A model generated the notes under the pieces. The model was not told where the DNA came from. It was given only the letters and a program-made list of their open reading frames with translations, and did no database searches. Source: Planctomycetaceae bacterium (lineage in GTDB: Bacteria > Planctomycetota > Planctomycetia > Pirellulales > Thermoguttaceae). From it: a DNA stretch of 5,662 nt. Positions 4,230 through 5,662 of the stretch are shown here, one piece after another (the stretch's first letter is position 1; every line of letters starts with the position of its first letter). The stretch lies in NCBI GenBank assembly GCA_031287585.1, contig JAITST010000322.1, positions 1-5,662 of the forward strand. Direction: 5' to 3'. The translations under genes and the position numbers were made by a program.

Positions 4230-5662
4230 ATGAGACTAATGAGTAAACTTTGCTTGACAGGATTTTTGGCGTGCGTGATTTCGCTGACTTCCGTTTTTAC
4301 TTCGCGGGCGGAAGATGCGAAGCCCGTGTTGACGATTGCGACCGGTACGATTAGTAGTGTGCTTGATTCGATTGAAGGTGTCGCTAAACAACTTGGTTAC
4401 GCCGACCAAGTTAAGATGGCACGTGTCACTATCGACGGGCTTCAAGGTATCGACAAGAAGAAACCGATTGCGGTCTCGTTCTTATCGACGGGCGAGGGTT
4501 ATGCTCCGGTGGTGCTGCTGCCAGTAACCGATGTAAAAAAAATTGTCGATACGGCTGGTGCGTTGCTCGGTCAAACGGAACTTAATGTCACAATCGAAGA
4601 AGGCGACGAGCCGGGGCAGTATTTTATTGAAACGCCAGCCGGTGCGGTTGTTGTCACCGCGAAAAACGGTTGGGCGGTTTTGATGATGGACGCTCAATCT
4701 GAGTATCTACCGAGCGACCCCGCGAAGATTGTCGCGACTATCGAAAAGGATTGTCTGATTGGGTTCGACTTGAATCTTGGTAACACAACGCAAGAAGAAC
4801 TCGAAGCGGCGTTGTTGCCGATTAAAATGGTTGCGTCGTTCAATCCCGACCCGCAAGTCAAAAGGTCGCTTGATATGATGGATACAATGGTTGAATTTTA
4901 CTTCAATAACATTGTTCAAGTCAAAGAGTCATTTAGAGTTGATGCCAAGACAGGTGACATAACGATTGACGAAAGTATAGTGTTCAAATCGGATAGTGAC
5001 GTGGCAAAAAGTATGAGCACACTCAAAGAGACGAAAAGTAATTTCGGAGGTTTCTACCAACCGAAAGGTTCCGTTTTCTCCTTCATCGCTGCGTCGCAAG
5101 CACAAGTTGACAAAGCGATAACTGATAAGATTATGAAGGTGATAACTGATATTTACGACCCGATGATTGATGGTTTCAAAGAACAACTCAAAGAAAACGA
5201 AGACGGCTCGGAATTGTATGCAAATCCGGTTATCGACGTGTTGTACAAGCAGTATATCGACCTTGCCAAGTCCGGAAAATTTGACTTGGCTGCGACGCTT
5301 AATGCGAATCTTACGTTTGTCGGTGCATTGTCTGTGCCGGACGGAAAGGCATTTGATTCGTTAGTCGATACATTGCTCAAAGTCGCGGAGGAAAACGACC
5401 CCGAAAAGTTGAAAGAAGTTACAGTCAAACGTAACTTTACAACATACAAGGATTTCAAGTTGACATCGTTTTCCGGTAAGGAACTCAACGGAGACGTTCC
5501 GCCGATTTTGAATGGCAAGGAAACGTCAATCGTTATTGGTATCAAAAAAGATGCTATTTGTGCGGCATTCGGAATCGGTTCGGCTGACGATGTGACGAAG
5601 ACACTGAAAGTCAGTCTCGACAAATCGGCAACACCAATCGCTATGCCAACAACGCCGTTCGT
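4230..5662 (+). CDS. Large secreted protein of unknown function (3' end outside window)
   Basis: An uninterrupted frame runs from ATG 4230 to the window end: 477 codons with no stop, so the gene is incomplete here. The ATG is preceded by AGAAAGG (4214-4220) at 9 nt, which favours it over a second ATG at 4239. Residues 1-27 form a signal peptide: Lys6, a hydrophobic core (LCLTGFLACVISLTSVF) and a likely cut after TSRA (residue 27), leaving EDAKPVLTIA. The mature part is acidic and mixed alpha/beta, with no further membrane segment, no repeats and no enzyme motif that I recognise. Cysteines are scarce. In length, signal peptide and pattern it recalls, from memory, uncharacterised exported proteins of Planctomycetota, with an early 'IDGLQGIDKKKPIAVSFL' stretch and a later 'ESFRVDAKTGDITIDESIVFK' stretch; this is recollection, not a search. 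Location outside the cytoplasm is likely; function unknown. Minus-strand open frames over it are shadows. Confidence 0.85.
   Translation, partial: MRLMSKLCLTGFLACVISLTSVFTSRAEDAKPVLTIATGTISSVLDSIEGVAKQLGYADQVKMARVTIDGLQGIDKKKPIAVSFLSTGEGYAPVVLLPVTDVKKIVDTAGALLGQTELNVTIEEGDEPGQYFIETPAGAVVVTAKNGWAVLMMDAQSEYLPSDPAKIVATIEKDCLIGFDLNLGNTTQEELEAALLPIKMVASFNPDPQVKRSLDMMDTMVEFYFNNIVQVKESFRVDAKTGDITIDESIVFKSDSDVAKSMSTLKETKSNFGGFYQPKGSVFSFIAASQAQVDKAITDKIMKVITDIYDPMIDGFKEQLKENEDGSELYANPVIDVLYKQYIDLAKSGKFDLAATLNANLTFVGALSVPDGKAFDSLVDTLLKVAEENDPEKLKEVTVKRNFTTYKDFKLTSFSGKELNGDVPPILNGKETSIVIGIKKDAICAAFGIGSADDVTKTLKVSLDKSATPIAMPTTPF

Noticed and set aside
5153..5623. 156-residue minus-strand open frame
   Set aside because: It is antisense to the secreted-protein gene, which has a signal peptide, a ribosome site and a 477-codon open frame.

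Overview
The window looks like a chromosomal segment of a Planctomycetota bacterium with moderate GC. This is an inference from three things: a broken transposase ending in the Rhodopirellula-type (ISAzo13-like) C-terminus, a long squalene-hopene cyclase, and a large signal-peptide-bearing protein whose overall character recalls secreted hypothetical proteins common in that phylum. No rRNA, tRNA or CRISPR array is visible.

Layout, left to right. Bases 1-197 (+) hold the last part of an ISAzo13-like transposase, cut by the window edge and carrying a one-base frameshift, so it is a remnant. Bases 198-541 contain no gene. They hold a cluster of short palindromes (302-313, 339-358, 383-402, 500-512) bracketed by two near-identical 19-bp direct repeats, lying between two convergent genes as REP-like elements often do. 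Bases 542-2809 (-) encode a complete squalene-hopene cyclase with the DxDD acid motif and several QW repeats, plus an unusual hydrophilic insertion after the catalytic motif and a C-terminal tail. Bases 2810-3311 have no gene but carry a 13-bp-stem hairpin and a striking set of nearly concentric inverted repeats (2983-3218). The core of that set looks like a 106-bp MITE flanked by a 5-bp target duplication.

Bases 3312-3946 (-) form a two-gene toxin-antitoxin operon: an AbrB/MazE-like antitoxin of 76 aa followed 20 nt later by a Doc/Fic-family toxin of 127 aa. It is driven by a perfect-consensus sigma-70 promoter (TTGACA-N17-TATAAT, 4001-4029), with a palindrome just downstream of the expected transcription start. 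From 4230 to the window end (+), diverging from this operon, runs a long open frame for a secreted protein with no stop inside the window.

The genes do not form one pathway. The cyclase makes hopanoid membrane lipids, the Doc module is a mobile stress or addiction system, and the secreted protein is of unknown role. The transposase remnant, palindrome cluster, MITE-like element and toxin-antitoxin pair suggest that the spaces around the cyclase gene have collected mobile or selfish elements. I do not see a clearly new multi-gene system. The most unusual items are the concentric palindrome at 2983-3218, the palindrome cluster at 283-538, and the AbrB-Doc pairing with its operator-like promoter.
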